Both the position numbers and the translations under genes were made by a program. 48,488 nucleotides of DNA from Paludibacteraceae bacterium (lineage in GTDB: Bacteria; Bacteroidota; Bacteroidia; Bacteroidales; Paludibacteraceae), in NCBI GenBank assembly GCA_016937795.1, contig JAFGVV010000068.1, positions 1-48,488 on the forward strand. Reading direction: 5' to 3'. Positions within the stretch are counted from its first letter, which is position 1. The number at the start of each line of letters is the position of its first letter. Below are positions 9,045 through 17,629 of this stretch, in pieces. The notes beneath the pieces are model-generated. The model was not told the origin of the DNA. It worked only from the letters and a program-made list of their open reading frames with translations, and ran no database searches.

Positions 9045-9052
9045 TATCTTTG
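9045..9052 (+). promoter_or_regulatory. fabG promoter -7 element, decides the start codon
   Basis: TATCTTTG places transcription start near 9058. This is downstream of the in-frame ATG at 9014, so the usable start codon is the one at 9140. No clear TTTG -33 box is seen. Confidence 0.6.
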
Positions 9053-9139
9053 CCGACGAAAAAAAATTATTTCTTTATCAAAATCTGGCTCTTATTTAAT
9101 AAATTAGTAGCTCGGTTATCAACAAAAAAAGAATTGAAA

Positions 9140-9886
9140 ATGAAACTATTAGAAGGAAAAGTAGCTATCGTAACTGGTGCTGCCCGTGGAATCGGGAAAG
9201 CCATTGCGCTGAAACTTGCCAGCGAAGGTGCAGCTATTGCATTTACCGATTTGAATATCGATGAAAATGCTTTGAATACACAAAAAGAAATTGAAGCGTT
9301 GGGAGTAAAAGCCAAAGGATATGCTTCGAATGCAGCCAATTTCGACGACACACACGCTGTAGTAGATCAGATTGTGAAAGAATTTGGACGTGTGGATATT
9401 TTAGTAAACAACGCTGGTATTACCAAAGATGGACTTATGATGCGTATGAGCGAAGGCCAGTGGGATGCGGTCATAAATGTTAATTTAAAATCGGCTTTCA
9501 ACTTTATTCATGCCTGTACACCTGTAATGATGAAACAGCGTTCGGGTAGCATTATCAATATGAGTTCGGTTGTTGGAGTTTCCGGAAACGCCGGGCAAGC
9601 TAACTATTCGGCATCTAAAGCAGGTATGATTGGTCTTGCTAAGTCGGTTGCAAAAGAGTTTGGATCGCGTGGCATTCGTGCTAATGCCATTGCTCCCGGT
9701 TTTATTGAAACCGAAATGACACACGCACTTACCGATGAACAGCGTGCAAAATGGGCTGAGCTGATTCCTTTACGTCGAGGTGGAAGTCCCGATGAAGTAG
9801 CTAAAGTAACTTTATTCCTCGCCTCTGACCTTTCGAGCTATGTAAGCGGACAGGTAATCAATGTTTGTGGTGGAATGAATACCTGA
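9140..9886 (+). CDS. fabG: 3-oxoacyl-[acyl-carrier-protein] reductase
   Basis: This is the NADPH-dependent ketoreduction step of type II fatty acid elongation. It is a classical SDR protein of 248 residues, the standard FabG length. The nucleotide-binding TGAARGIG is at 12-19, followed by DILVNNAG, and the catalytic Ser-Tyr-Lys lies in MSSVVGVSGNAGQANYSASKAG (about 140-161). The C-terminal IETEMT and YVSGQVINVCGGM are FabG-like. The frame is open 42 codons further upstream, but that extension is basic, not conserved in type and precedes the promoter -7 element, so MKLLEGKVAIVTG is chosen. No other fatty acid synthesis genes adjoin it. Confidence 0.94.
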   Translation: MKLLEGKVAIVTGAARGIGKAIALKLASEGAAIAFTDLNIDENALNTQKEIEALGVKAKGYASNAANFDDTHAVVDQIVKEFGRVDILVNNAGITKDGLMMRMSEGQWDAVINVNLKSAFNFIHACTPVMMKQRSGSIINMSSVVGVSGNAGQANYSASKAGMIGLAKSVAKEFGSRGIRANAIAPGFIETEMTHALTDEQRAKWAELIPLRRGGSPDEVAKVTLFLASDLSSYVSGQVINVCGGMNT

Positions 9887-9944
9887 TTTTTAATTAGATT
9901 TCTACTTTTTTTGAGCTAATTATTGAATTCATAACTATTACTTG

Positions 9945-9983
9945 AACGCTTCGGAATTTATTTTCGGAGCGTTTGTTTTTTTT
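9945..9983 (+). terminator. Terminator after fabG (repeated type)
   Basis: AACGCTTCG (9945-9953) pairs with CGGAGCGTT (9965-9973) around GAATTTATTTT, followed by TGTTTTTTTTG. The same hairpin, including the loop sequence, recurs at 33238. Confidence 0.9.
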
Positions 9984-10022
9984 GCACCTTATTGTTTGTA
10001 ATCGTATTGTATTGTAAACATA

Positions 10023-10054
10023 CTTGTATTTCACAAAATTTTTATGTATTTTTG
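10023..10054 (+). promoter_or_regulatory. Promoter of the trehalose synthesis gene
   Basis: CTTG (10023-10026), 20 bases, TATTTTTG (10047-10054). The inferred leader is about 120 bases long. The region 9984-10180 holds nothing else that I can support. Confidence 0.6.
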
Positions 10055-10180
10055 CAATCAACCACATTAATAATTATTTGATTTTCAGTAACAGAATAAT
10101 TCATATACTATCCAAAATCAAAGTTATTTTCACTTCAAAACAATCGGAAATATGCATTTCCGTATCAAAAACATCCGCTT

Positions 10181-12352
10181 ATGAAACTATTTATAATTGC
10201 AAACCGACTGCCAATAAAGGCGAACAGAAACGAAAACAATGAACTTGAATTTACACGTAGTGAAGGTGGACTGACAACCGGAATGGATTCGTTGAGTATG
10301 AATGTTGAAAAACATTGGATTGGTTGGCCCGGCACTTATACTGAATCGGAAGTGGAAGAAAAGCTGATAAGTCAGCACCTCGAAAAATTTAACTTTCACC
10401 CTGTTTTTCTGTCTTCGGACCAAATTTTAAACTATTATGAAGGTTATAGCAACAGTACTTTGTGGCCATTGTGCCATTACTTTTACACTTACGTAGAATA
10501 CGAAAATCTTTACTGGAACACTTATAAGCAAGTGAATGAGCTGTTTGCAAAAACAACACTCGATCTCATTGGACCCGATGACATTATCTGGGTACAGGAT
10601 TATCAGCTAATGTTATTACCGCGAATGATTCGTAATTCAGCCGAAAATGTAAGTATCGGTTATTTTCATCATATCCCCTTCCCTTCCTACGAGTTGTTTC
10701 GTGTCCTGCCTGAGCGTGCCGAATTACTCGAAGGTTTGCTTGGTGCCGACCTGATTGGTTTTCATACACACGATTATATGCGACATTTTGTAAGTGCTGC
10801 CGAACGTGTGCTCGATATACGTTTCCGTTTTGATCAGGTATTACTTAATAATCGTATTGCCTATGTCGATGCATTTCCAATGGGTATTAACTTTGATCTG
10901 TATTTCAATGCGATAAACCAACCTGTAGTACAGGAAAAAGTTGATGCTATGCGCGAAACATACGGTAAACACAAACTTATTCTGTCGGTTGACAGGCTTG
11001 ACTACAGTAAAGGTATTCTGCATCGACTTCGTGGTTTTGCTCAGTTTATTGAAAATCATCCTGAATATCGCGAAAAAGTGTCATTAGCTATGATAGTAGT
11101 TCCTTCGCGCGACAGTGTTGACAGATATGCAGCGTTGAAAACAAAAATAGATGAAACTATAGGCACTATAAATGGGAAATATTCTACAATTAACTGGACG
11201 CCTGTATATTATTTCTATCATGGTTTTCCTTTCGAAGAATTAGTTGCATTATATCATATGGCCGATATTGGTTTGGTAACTCCCTTACGCGATGGAATGA
11301 ACCTTGTGGCAAAAGAATACCTGGCAGCTAAACGCAACAAAGCCGGTGTGCTGATTTTGAGCGAAATGGCCGGAGCTGCAATTGAACTAAACGATGCGCT
11401 GATTATTAATCCAAACAATATTGAAGAGATTGAAAATGCAATTTACACTGCTTTGGAGATGCCTGAAGAGGAACAAATGCGAAGAATGCGAAAAATGCAG
11501 CAATCGATTTCGAGAAAATCTGTAAATAAATGGGCAAATGATTTTGTAAATGAGTTAAAGGCTATAAGTATCAAAAACGAAGGCCTGAATACAGAAAGAA
11601 TTGATCATCAGACAAAATTAAAAATACAGGCAGAGTACAGAGCTACTAAAAAACGCTTGTTTATTCTCGATTATGATGGAACTCTTGCTCCTTTTAAGAG
11701 TAAACCCGAGGAAGCAATCCCTTCGAGCGAAACTTACCGATTGCTTAAAAAGCTGGCATCCGACCCAAAGAACAAAGTTGTTATTAGCAGTGGACGCGAC
11801 CGCGATACGCTTGAGGAGTGGTTTGGAAATATTGCTATTGATTTGGCTGCTGAGCATGGAGCATGTTACAAAGAAAAGGGCGTTTGGATTGATAACGTAA
11901 GCGATGAAGTTCCCTGGGATAACGAAATAATGGAAATTGTTCAGAATTTTGTAGACAAGACACCACGTTCGAAAATTGAAGAAAAAAACACTACGCTTGT
12001 GTGGCATTATCGAAACGTAGATACATGGTTAGCCTCATTACGAGAACAGCAGCTTTTCGAAGCGCTGATGATTCCATGTGCCCGCCTTGGTTTGCAGATT
12101 ATGCGTGGCAACAAAATTATCGAAATCAAATCGCCTTTACACACCAAAGGTTCTGAAGCACGCAGGTTAATGGCAACCGATGATTTTGACTTTATATTGG
12201 CTATTGGCGACGATACAACTGACGAAGACACTTTTCGTGAGCTACCCTCAAATGCATTTACAATAAAAGTCGGTAGTATTTCGGAAGTTGCACATTACAG
12301 CCTGAAATCACAATCCAAAGTACTACCACTTTTAGATATAATATCTGATTAA
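10181..12352 (+). CDS. otsAB: Bifunctional trehalose-6-phosphate synthase / trehalose-6-phosphatase
   Basis: A two-domain enzyme of 723 residues that makes trehalose from UDP-glucose and glucose-6-phosphate. Residues 1 to about 470 are a GT20 synthase: NRLPIK near the N-terminus, DYQLMLLPRM (about 140), FHHIPFPS (about 162), DRLDYSKG (about 271) and LRDGMNLVAKEYLA (about 368). These match the substrate-binding Arg, Asp, His, Arg/Lys and Asp/Glu positions of OtsA. Residues about 490-723 are a HAD phosphatase: LDYDGTLAPF (motif I, about 496), SSGRDRDTLEEWF, AAEHGACY, and IGDDTTDEDTF (motif IV, about 675). It faces a GH15 hydrolase whose stop lies 2 bases away. Trehalose is a stress protectant. 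Regulation is not visible beyond the promoter. Confidence 0.95.
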   Translation: MKLFIIANRLPIKANRNENNELEFTRSEGGLTTGMDSLSMNVEKHWIGWPGTYTESEVEEKLISQHLEKFNFHPVFLSSDQILNYYEGYSNSTLWPLCHYFYTYVEYENLYWNTYKQVNELFAKTTLDLIGPDDIIWVQDYQLMLLPRMIRNSAENVSIGYFHHIPFPSYELFRVLPERAELLEGLLGADLIGFHTHDYMRHFVSAAERVLDIRFRFDQVLLNNRIAYVDAFPMGINFDLYFNAINQPVVQEKVDAMRETYGKHKLILSVDRLDYSKGILHRLRGFAQFIENHPEYREKVSLAMIVVPSRDSVDRYAALKTKIDETIGTINGKYSTINWTPVYYFYHGFPFEELVALYHMADIGLVTPLRDGMNLVAKEYLAAKRNKAGVLILSEMAGAAIELNDALIINPNNIEEIENAIYTALEMPEEEQMRRMRKMQQSISRKSVNKWANDFVNELKAISIKNEGLNTERIDHQTKLKIQAEYRATKKRLFILDYDGTLAPFKSKPEEAIPSSETYRLLKKLASDPKNKVVISSGRDRDTLEEWFGNIAIDLAAEHGACYKEKGVWIDNVSDEVPWDNEIMEIVQNFVDKTPRSKIEEKNTTLVWHYRNVDTWLASLREQQLFEALMIPCARLGLQIMRGNKIIEIKSPLHTKGSEARRLMATDDFDFILAIGDDTTDEDTFRELPSNAFTIKVGSISEVAHYSLKSQSKVLPLLDIISD

Positions 12353-12354
12353 GA

Positions 12355-14166
12355 TCAAGGACGAATAAAACGAGATAATTCAACCTTTTCGGCAAAAAGC
12401 ATAGCTGTATTAATCAATGCCAAATGCGAATATGCCTGAGGAAAGTTGCCAAGTTGACGTTTAGTTTCGAAATCGAGATCTTCACTGAAGAGGCCCAAAT
12501 GATTGGAATAACTTAATAGTTTATCGAAAATCATTCGGGCTTCTTCGTGTCGTCCCACCACATAAAGTGCTCTTACCATCCAAAAAGTACAAATAGTAAA
12601 TGCTGATGTAGGCTTTCCAAAATCGTCTTCGCTGTTGTATCGATACATTAATCCACTGTTGTATAATGCTTTATAGACCGAATCAACCGTCTTGACAAAA
12701 CGTTCGTTACCCGCATCAATAAAACCGTATTCTTCCATTAGTAGTAATGATGAGTCCATTTCCTTATTGGCATAAGTCTGAGTAAAACTCTGAATTTCCT
12801 CGTTCCAGCCATAAGTCATTACATCTTCACGAATTTCATTAGCAATGGTTTTCCATTTTTCTTCAAAATCTTTTTTATTCAGAATTCCGGCTATACTTAC
12901 TGCACGATCCAAAGCTACCCACGACATTACTTTTGAGAATACAAAATGTTGTTCTGCCCCACGAATCTCCCAAATACCTTTATCCGGTTCCCGCCAGTCG
13001 CGACTTACGGTGCGTACAATATTCTTCACCACTTCAAAAATATCTTCAATTTCGTCGAGCGTACCCGGGAAAAACTGATAATACTGAAAAATTACGTCCA
13101 TCAAATAACCAAAAGAGTCATTTTGTTTCTGATGGTAAGCATCGTTGCCCACACGAACAGGCCTTGAGTTTTCATGTCCACTCAGATGATCCAGAATTTC
13201 TTCTGTAAGCGTTCGTTCGCCTCTTATACCATACATAATCTGGAAATTATCCGATTTTTTTCGGATAATGGTTTTGATAAATCCCATAAATCGTTTGGCG
13301 GCCCCCTGATGTCCTACTCCAAGTAATGTGTCGATAGACATTGATGCATCTCGTAACCAGCAAAATCGATAATCCCAGTTACGGACTTCCCCTATTGCCT
13401 CGGGCAAACTTGTGGTTAGAGCAGCCAAAACGGCACCACTTGGTTGATAGGACATAAGTTTGAGTACAAGCACGCTTCGTTCGATACGTTCGTTGTACTG
13501 TGTAAAACGCACTGTGCGATTAAACCAGTTGATCCAGTACACTTTAGTTCGTTGATATTCAAGGTCTACCCGCTGAATGTCAATTTTGATAAGTTTTTGA
13601 TTGTAAGAGATCAGAAAAAACCCATCTCCTGTTAATTCAATTTCGTCGCTATTCAGTATTTTGATAAAATCAAATGAACTGTATAAATAAAAAGTATCAT
13701 AAAGATTATCTTCGGCAAAAACTTTTATATAATCATCGTTTATAAAGTACGAAGGTTTATAACGTGCGTAATTCATAGCCGGATAAAATTCAGGACGGAA
13801 GCGCGGACGTCCTTTACGAACCTTAATGTATCTGTATACTTCGGCCGGAAGATAATGGGTTTCGTATTCACCTATGCGATATCGTGGCATAAAATCGATG
13901 ACATCGAAAGCAGCATCATCTGATATAAACGATGTACGAAGAATATTTGTGTGTGCCACATATTGCTGACTTATATCATATCCATTGGTATTGATGCTGA
14001 AATGACCTCCTTTTTCTTTGTCCAGTATTGAGGCAAATACAGATGCTGAATCGAAGTCGGGTAAACATAGCCAGTCTATACTTCCTTTGTCGGATACAAG
14101 TGCGGATGTACGGCAATTTCCGATAGCACCATAATTAAACATTTCGTGAGTTATTTCGTTGTTCAT
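12355..14166 (-). CDS. Glycoside hydrolase family 15 (glucoamylase/trehalase-like)
   Basis: A 603-residue cytoplasmic protein without a signal peptide. It carries an N-terminal GH15 beta-domain (NYGAIGNCRTSALVSDKGSI, then DWLCLPDFDSASVFA) and an (alpha/alpha)6 catalytic domain. Conserved features are EVRNWDYRFCWLRDASMS (about 261-278), VRVGNDAYHQKQNDSFGYLMD, GIWEIRG (about 397-403, with the likely general acid Glu), and GLFSEDLDFETKRQLGNFPQAYSHLAL (about 556-582, with the likely general base Glu). GH15 includes glucoamylases, dextranases and prokaryotic trehalases. The tail-to-tail pairing with the trehalose synthase gene favours a role in trehalose or alpha-glucan turnover, which is inference. 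The assignment to GH15 is firm and the substrate is not. Confidence 0.88.
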   Translation of the reverse strand: MNNEITHEMFNYGAIGNCRTSALVSDKGSIDWLCLPDFDSASVFASILDKEKGGHFSINTNGYDISQQYVAHTNILRTSFISDDAAFDVIDFMPRYRIGEYETHYLPAEVYRYIKVRKGRPRFRPEFYPAMNYARYKPSYFINDDYIKVFAEDNLYDTFYLYSSFDFIKILNSDEIELTGDGFFLISYNQKLIKIDIQRVDLEYQRTKVYWINWFNRTVRFTQYNERIERSVLVLKLMSYQPSGAVLAALTTSLPEAIGEVRNWDYRFCWLRDASMSIDTLLGVGHQGAAKRFMGFIKTIIRKKSDNFQIMYGIRGERTLTEEILDHLSGHENSRPVRVGNDAYHQKQNDSFGYLMDVIFQYYQFFPGTLDEIEDIFEVVKNIVRTVSRDWREPDKGIWEIRGAEQHFVFSKVMSWVALDRAVSIAGILNKKDFEEKWKTIANEIREDVMTYGWNEEIQSFTQTYANKEMDSSLLLMEEYGFIDAGNERFVKTVDSVYKALYNSGLMYRYNSEDDFGKPTSAFTICTFWMVRALYVVGRHEEARMIFDKLLSYSNHLGLFSEDLDFETKRQLGNFPQAYSHLALINTAMLFAEKVELSRFIRP

Positions 14167-14199
14167 ACCTGAATAAATGATGTTTTTGATTATTTAATA

Positions 14200-14230
14200 C
14201 AAAGATAAGCATCTAAAAGTTTGACGCAAG
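14200..14230 (-). promoter_or_regulatory. Promoter of the GH15 gene
   Basis: On the minus strand CTTG (14230-14227), 19 bases, then TATCTTTG (14207-14200), 34 bases before the GH15 start codon. Confidence 0.7.
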
Positions 14231-14301
14231 AATATTTATTTATATTGTATAAAAAAACCGTTTTTTCAATACTCTGGATTTTTTCTCGAAATTATAACAT
14301 G

Positions 14302-14337
14302 AAAAAATCCGGCAATTCATTTCGAGATGCCGGATTT
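14302..14337 (-). terminator. Terminator after hppA
   Basis: A perfect 10-bp stem, AAATCCGGCA (14305-14314) with TGCCGGATTT (14328-14337). Read on the minus strand, the hairpin ends in a run of six T residues. Confidence 0.9.
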
Positions 14338-14365
14338 GAGTATTAAATAATTAATTGTGTCTTTA

Positions 14366-16585
14366 TCAGAACAAGCTCCAGGCAACAGTTAAGCCGGCCA
14401 TAACAATAGAAACCATACTCATTAATTTAACAAGGATGTTTAGTGATGGCCCTGAAGTATCTTTGAACGGATCGCCTACAGTATCGCCTACAACAGTAGC
14501 TTTATGATTATCAGAGCCTTTTCCACCAAGGTTTCCTTCTTCAATGTATTTTTTAGCATTGTCCCATGCGCCACCAGCATTAGCCATAAACACAGCCAAT
14601 ACAAAACCGGTACTCAAACCACCAATCAGAAGTCCCATAACACCACCTACACCAAATATTACACCAACAAGTACAGGAACCACAATGGCCAAAATAGATG
14701 GAAACAGCATTTCGCGTTGTGCACCTTTGGTCGAAATCTCTACGCAACGGGCATAATCAGGCTCAGCTTTTCCTTCCATAATACCCACAATTTCGCGGAA
14801 CTGACGACGCACTTCTTCCACCATACTTTGAGCAGCACGTCCCACAGCATTCATAGTAAGTCCACAGAAAACAAAAGCCATCATTGCACCAATAAAAATA
14901 CCCACAAGCACAATAGGGTTCATGAGTGTCACATTGTAGTATTCCATAAAATCTTCGAACGAAGAAACTCTGATTTGTTCTACCGAAAGAATCTGATTAC
15001 CTACTTTTGCCAAACCATCAATCGATGCATGGGCAATGCGTTCGAGTGCAATCTTAATTTCTTCGATATACGAAGCTAAAAGCGCCAATGCTGTAAGAGC
15101 GGCAGAACCAATAGCAAAACCTTTACCTGTGGCTGCAGTTGTGTTTCCAAGTGCGTCGAGAGCATCAGTGCGTTTACGTACTTCGGGGTCGAGACCGCTC
15201 ATTTCCGCATTTCCACCAGCATTGTCGGCAATAGGGCCATAGGCATCTGTGGCAAGTGTAATTCCAAGTGTCGAAAGCATACCTACCGCTGCAATACCAA
15301 TTCCATAAAGTCCGAGACTCAGATTTGCGTTAAAGGTGAAAGTTAGCACATCGAACTGAGCTGCCATAAACGCAAGAATGATGGCAAAGGCAATGGTAAT
15401 AACCGGAATAGCAGTAGAAAGCATTCCGAGACCAAGGCCTGAAATAATAACCGTAGCAGGACCTGTTTGTGCACTTTCGGCCACTCTTTGAGTTGGGCGA
15501 TAGCTTTGCGAAGTATAATACTCTGTTGCCTGACCAATAATAATACCTGCTAAAAGGCCCACAATTACAGAGAGCGAAATACCAAGCCAATTCTCTATAC
15601 CTAAAGCCCAAAGAATAACAACCGTTGAAATAGCAATAAGTACTGAACTTACATTTACGCCAAGTCCGAGTGCTTTAAGCAGGTCTTTCATTTTAGCACT
15701 TTCTTTAGTTTTTACTAAAAAGATACCAATAATTGAAAGGAATACGCCCACTGCTGCAATTAACATAGGTGCAAAAACAGCTTTTAGTTGCATATCTTCA
15801 CTTGCAATAAAGGCCGAAGCACCAAGAGCCGCTGTAGCAAGAATTGAACCTGCATACGATTCGTAAAGGTCGGCACCCATTCCAGCCACATCGCCTACGT
15901 TGTCGCCCACATTATCGGCAATAGTAGCAGGGTTACGTGGATCGTCTTCTGGAATTCCTGCTTCCACTTTCCCTACAAGGTCAGCACCCACATCGGCAGC
16001 TTTGGTATAAATGCCACCACCCACACGGGCAAAAAGAGCTTGCGTAGAAGCACCCATTCCGAAAGTAAGCATGGTAGTTGTGATGTAAATCAGTTTGTTA
16101 TGATCCATGCTGTTCACAAAATAGTCGAGTACGAGATACCAAACCGAAATGTCGAGCAAGGCAAGCCCCACCACTGTAAGCCCCATTACAGCACCAGAAC
16201 GAAACGCAACCTGAAGACCTTTGTTAAGTGATTTTGAAGCAGCATGAGCTGTACGAGCCGATGCATATGTAGCTGTTTTCATGCCAAAGAAACCAGCCAG
16301 TCCGGAGAAAAATCCACCTGTAAGAAACGCAAAAGGCACCCAGGCATTTTGAAGATTAAAATACGCCATGACTGAAAAAATAAGTGCCAAGACAACAAAT
16401 ACAATTGTCACAACCTTGTACTGTTGTCTGAGGTAAGCCATAGCACCTTTACGCACATGAGCTGCTATCTTTTTCATAGTAGCAGTGCCTTCGCTTTCCT
16501 GCATCATTTTTTTGAAAAAGTAATAGGCAAAGCCCAGCGCCACAATGGATGAAATCGGTACGAGATAGAAAATGCTATTTCCCAT
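14366..16585 (-). CDS. hppA: Membrane-bound ion-pumping pyrophosphatase, K+-dependent, Na+-type
   Basis: A 739-residue protein with about 16 membrane helices that couples pyrophosphate hydrolysis to cation export. The active-site loop around 205-245 has GADLVGKVEAGIPEDDPRNP, then DNVGDNVGDVAGMGADLYESY. Two subfamily markers can be read. GNTTAATGKG (about 478-487) has Ala where K+-independent enzymes have Lys, indicating K+ dependence. The Glu in DLYESY sits at the helix-6 position seen in Na+-pumping enzymes such as that of Thermotoga. A Bacteroides enzyme of this type pumps both Na+ and H+, so dual transport is possible. It is monocistronic, with a strong terminator at 14302. Confidence 0.95.
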   Translation of the reverse strand: MGNSIFYLVPISSIVALGFAYYFFKKMMQESEGTATMKKIAAHVRKGAMAYLRQQYKVVTIVFVVLALIFSVMAYFNLQNAWVPFAFLTGGFFSGLAGFFGMKTATYASARTAHAASKSLNKGLQVAFRSGAVMGLTVVGLALLDISVWYLVLDYFVNSMDHNKLIYITTTMLTFGMGASTQALFARVGGGIYTKAADVGADLVGKVEAGIPEDDPRNPATIADNVGDNVGDVAGMGADLYESYAGSILATAALGASAFIASEDMQLKAVFAPMLIAAVGVFLSIIGIFLVKTKESAKMKDLLKALGLGVNVSSVLIAISTVVILWALGIENWLGISLSVIVGLLAGIIIGQATEYYTSQSYRPTQRVAESAQTGPATVIISGLGLGMLSTAIPVITIAFAIILAFMAAQFDVLTFTFNANLSLGLYGIGIAAVGMLSTLGITLATDAYGPIADNAGGNAEMSGLDPEVRKRTDALDALGNTTAATGKGFAIGSAALTALALLASYIEEIKIALERIAHASIDGLAKVGNQILSVEQIRVSSFEDFMEYYNVTLMNPIVLVGIFIGAMMAFVFCGLTMNAVGRAAQSMVEEVRRQFREIVGIMEGKAEPDYARCVEISTKGAQREMLFPSILAIVVPVLVGVIFGVGGVMGLLIGGLSTGFVLAVFMANAGGAWDNAKKYIEEGNLGGKGSDNHKATVVGDTVGDPFKDTSGPSLNILVKLMSMVSIVMAGLTVAWSLF

Positions 16586-16643
16586 AAAAATTTAAATGAT
16601 TAATTATTAATATTAGATTGTATTGTAATTCAAAAGCTTATAA

Positions 16644-16685
16644 ATGAAAAAAAACTGTCGTTTGCACTTAATTGCCGACAGTTTT
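16644..16685 (-). terminator. Terminator after the MTA/SAH nucleosidase gene
   Basis: AAAACTGTCG (16651-16660) pairs perfectly with CGACAGTTTT (16676-16685). On the minus strand the stem is followed by a long T run. It separates the nucleosidase from hppA. The remaining 16586-16643 must hold the hppA promoter, but no consensus -7 box is visible. Confidence 0.85.
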
Positions 16686-16696
16686 GAAATTCAACA

Positions 16697-17461
16697 TCAC
16701 TTATTTTCTGTGTGCATATTTATCAAAGAGATATATTCGCGTAAAATGGCCAACGAATAATCACCCGCATGTTGATTGACAAATCCAATAGCCGATGTAT
16801 GTGCTTCTTCGTCGGCCGAATCGGAAATGACGCGAACCACAATAAGTGGAATATTATAATCATCGCAAACCTGAGCTACAGCAGCGCCCTCCATTTCGGC
16901 ACAAACCACTGAAGGTAAGTTGCGTAGCAATGCATTTTTCATCACAGAGCTCGAAATAAACAAATCGCCACTGGCAATATCGCCCGTAAGCATTTTAGGG
17001 TGAAGTATAGCTTGTGCAGAGAGTATTTTTCGGAATTCTTTGTCAGTTTTAAGAAAATTGTGCACCGCCTGCGACATTGTTTCCACATTTTGAGCAGGTA
17101 CTTCGAATGATGTTTTACCTGTAAGTGGAATTTCGAAGCGTCGCATTAATGGACGGGCATCCATATCGTGTTGAAAAAGCCTTTGTGCAATCACAACATC
17201 TCCCACATTTAAATCGGGCGAAATGGCACCCGCTACACCGGTAAATACAATTCGATCCACTTCGAATTCAAGAATCAGATTAGTGGCAGTGATGGCAGAT
17301 GCAACTTTTCCCCAACGCGAAAAAACAGCGACAACATCCTGACCGAATAATTGTCCACGGTAATACAAACGACTACCACGTTCGATAATCTCTTTGTTAC
17401 TGATGGAAGCAATTATTTTATTCATTTCTTCGGGCATTGCACCCATTATTCCTAATAGCAT
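16697..17461 (-). CDS. mtnN: 5'-methylthioadenosine / S-adenosylhomocysteine nucleosidase
   Basis: This enzyme cleaves adenine from MTA and SAH in methionine salvage and methyl-cycle recycling. From the Met at 17461 the protein is 254 residues and opens MLLGIMGAMPEEM, which places the catalytic Glu at position 12 as in E. coli. FTGVAGAI, the Glu pair in VVCAEMEGAAVAQV, and RVISDSADEEAH with the catalytic Asp are all present. The frame is open a further 22 codons to an ATG at 17527. That extension (ETNFSYSPLGVRG) is the translation of a dispersed repeat, so initiation at either site is possible. It follows the M48 protease gene on the same strand and ends in a strong terminator. Confidence 0.93.
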   Translation of the reverse strand: MLLGIMGAMPEEMNKIIASISNKEIIERGSRLYYRGQLFGQDVVAVFSRWGKVASAITATNLILEFEVDRIVFTGVAGAISPDLNVGDVVIAQRLFQHDMDARPLMRRFEIPLTGKTSFEVPAQNVETMSQAVHNFLKTDKEFRKILSAQAILHPKMLTGDIASGDLFISSSVMKNALLRNLPSVVCAEMEGAAVAQVCDDYNIPLIVVRVISDSADEEAHTSAIGFVNQHAGDYSLAILREYISLINMHTENK

Positions 17462-17473
17462 ATTTTTAAGTTT

Positions 17474-17513
17474 ACCCCTAACCCCTAAAGGGGAATAAGA
17501 GAAGTTAGTTTCG
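17474..17513 (-). repeat. Palindromic repeat unit R1 (translated orientation)
   Basis: CCCCTAACCCCTAAAGGGGAA followed by the tail GAAGTTAGTTTCG on the plus strand. Read on the minus strand in the nucleosidase frame it encodes ETNFSYSPLGVRG. Together with R2 (17609-17629) it forms a perfect 21-bp inverted pair. Confidence 0.9.
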
Positions 17514-17608
17514 ATATTTTTAAACACTAAGCCTTAAGTTCAACAGAAGTACTTAATTTCAATTCCTTACCTTATATTTTTAAAAATTAAGGAGTTGAAC
17601 TCAAATAA

Positions 17609-17629
17609 TTCCCCTTTAGGGGTTAGGGT
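17609..17629 (+). repeat. Palindromic repeat unit R2 (stop-codon orientation)
   Basis: Inverted copy of R1 (TTCCCCTTTAGGGGTTAGGG). On the minus strand it supplies the TAA stop of the M48 protease gene directly after codon CCC. The stretch between R1 and R2 contains the upstream ATG (17527) of the nucleosidase frame. Confidence 0.9.

Noticed and set aside
9014..9139. N-terminal extension of fabG by 42 codons
   Set aside because: It begins upstream of the promoter -7 element, is basic and low complexity, and the FabG fold starts at 9140 with the standard length.
10024..10242. 72-codon frame upstream of and overlapping the trehalose synthase start
   Set aside because: It covers the promoter and runs into the real gene in another frame. 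Its composition is that of AT-rich non-coding DNA.
14504..15079. 191-codon frame opposite hppA
   Set aside because: Antisense shadow of a well-conserved coding region, rich in His/Thr/Asn without domain features.
17474..17629. CRISPR array, considered for the clustered short repeats here and in the trp operon
   Set aside because: Units are inverted relative to each other, spaced by genes or start regions, and partly coding. There are no regular spacers and no cas genes.
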